A DNA stretch of 13,563 bases, from NCBI GenBank assembly GCA_905372135.1, contig CAJPNS010000049.1:1-13563 (forward strand), given 5' to 3'. This stretch comes from Porphyromonadaceae bacterium (GTDB taxonomy: Bacteria > Bacteroidota > Bacteroidia > Bacteroidales > Paludibacteraceae). Under the pieces are notes generated by a model, which was given only the letters and a program-made list of their open reading frames with translations, ran no database searches and was not told the origin of the DNA. Both the position numbers and the translations under genes were made by a program. This document shows positions 13,539-13,563 of this stretch, piece after piece (position 1 is the stretch's first letter; the number at the start of each line of letters is the position of its first letter).

Positions 13539-13563
13539 GGCATCTATTTTTGATTTCTGTAAC

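Noticed and set aside
1..13563. tRNA, rRNA or insertion-sequence transposase genes
   Set aside because: No cloverleaf, ribosomal RNA stretch, DDE/HUH transposase frame or long terminal inverted repeats were found.

Overview
The window looks like a chromosomal piece of a Bacteroidetes (Bacteroidales) genome. Three things point there: a giant secreted protein ending in a type IX secretion system (T9SS) sorting domain, promoters of the Bacteroidetes TTG / TAnnTTTG type, and AT-rich leaders without strong Shine-Dalgarno sequences. A Porphyromonas/Tannerella/Odoribacter-like, T9SS-bearing organism is plausible. The species cannot be read from the sequence.

Left end (1-1876, + strand): the tail of a CDF zinc-type efflux transporter, cut by the window edge inside a His-rich N-terminus. 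A TcmP/LCM-type SAM methyltransferase follows 46 bases later, and a strong intrinsic terminator ends the unit.

Centre (1918-8920, + strand): a promoter, a canonical cobalamin (B12) riboswitch, a leader of about 150 bases, and one 2175-residue exported protein closed by its own terminator. The protein alternates CUB-like and BNR-neuraminidase-N-like beta domains. It then carries a parallel beta-helix, an Fn3-like domain, two jelly-roll modules each followed by an Ig-like linker, and a T9SS C-terminal sorting domain. The second jelly roll matches DUF4465, which I recall as the domain of the Bacteroides B12-binding surface protein BtuH. Riboswitch plus domain suggest that this giant surface protein belongs to the B12 regulon and may capture corrinoids. 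This is the most interesting object in the window.

Then (8935-10056, + strand): a short array of four 22-bp repeats, a clear promoter and an acyltransferase-3 family membrane protein.

Right end (10078-13538, - strand): a leftward cluster that starts with a short orphan Rhs tip (an Rhs core followed by a compositionally different C-terminal domain with HEWYSH). It continues with four small AT-rich genes for exported or lipid-anchored proteins, two of which look like diverged paralogues. A possible gene remnant lies between the last two. The layout is that of an Rhs toxin-tip/immunity cassette, although no secretion apparatus is present in the window. A terminator between the convergent acyltransferase and lipoprotein genes separates this cluster from the rest.
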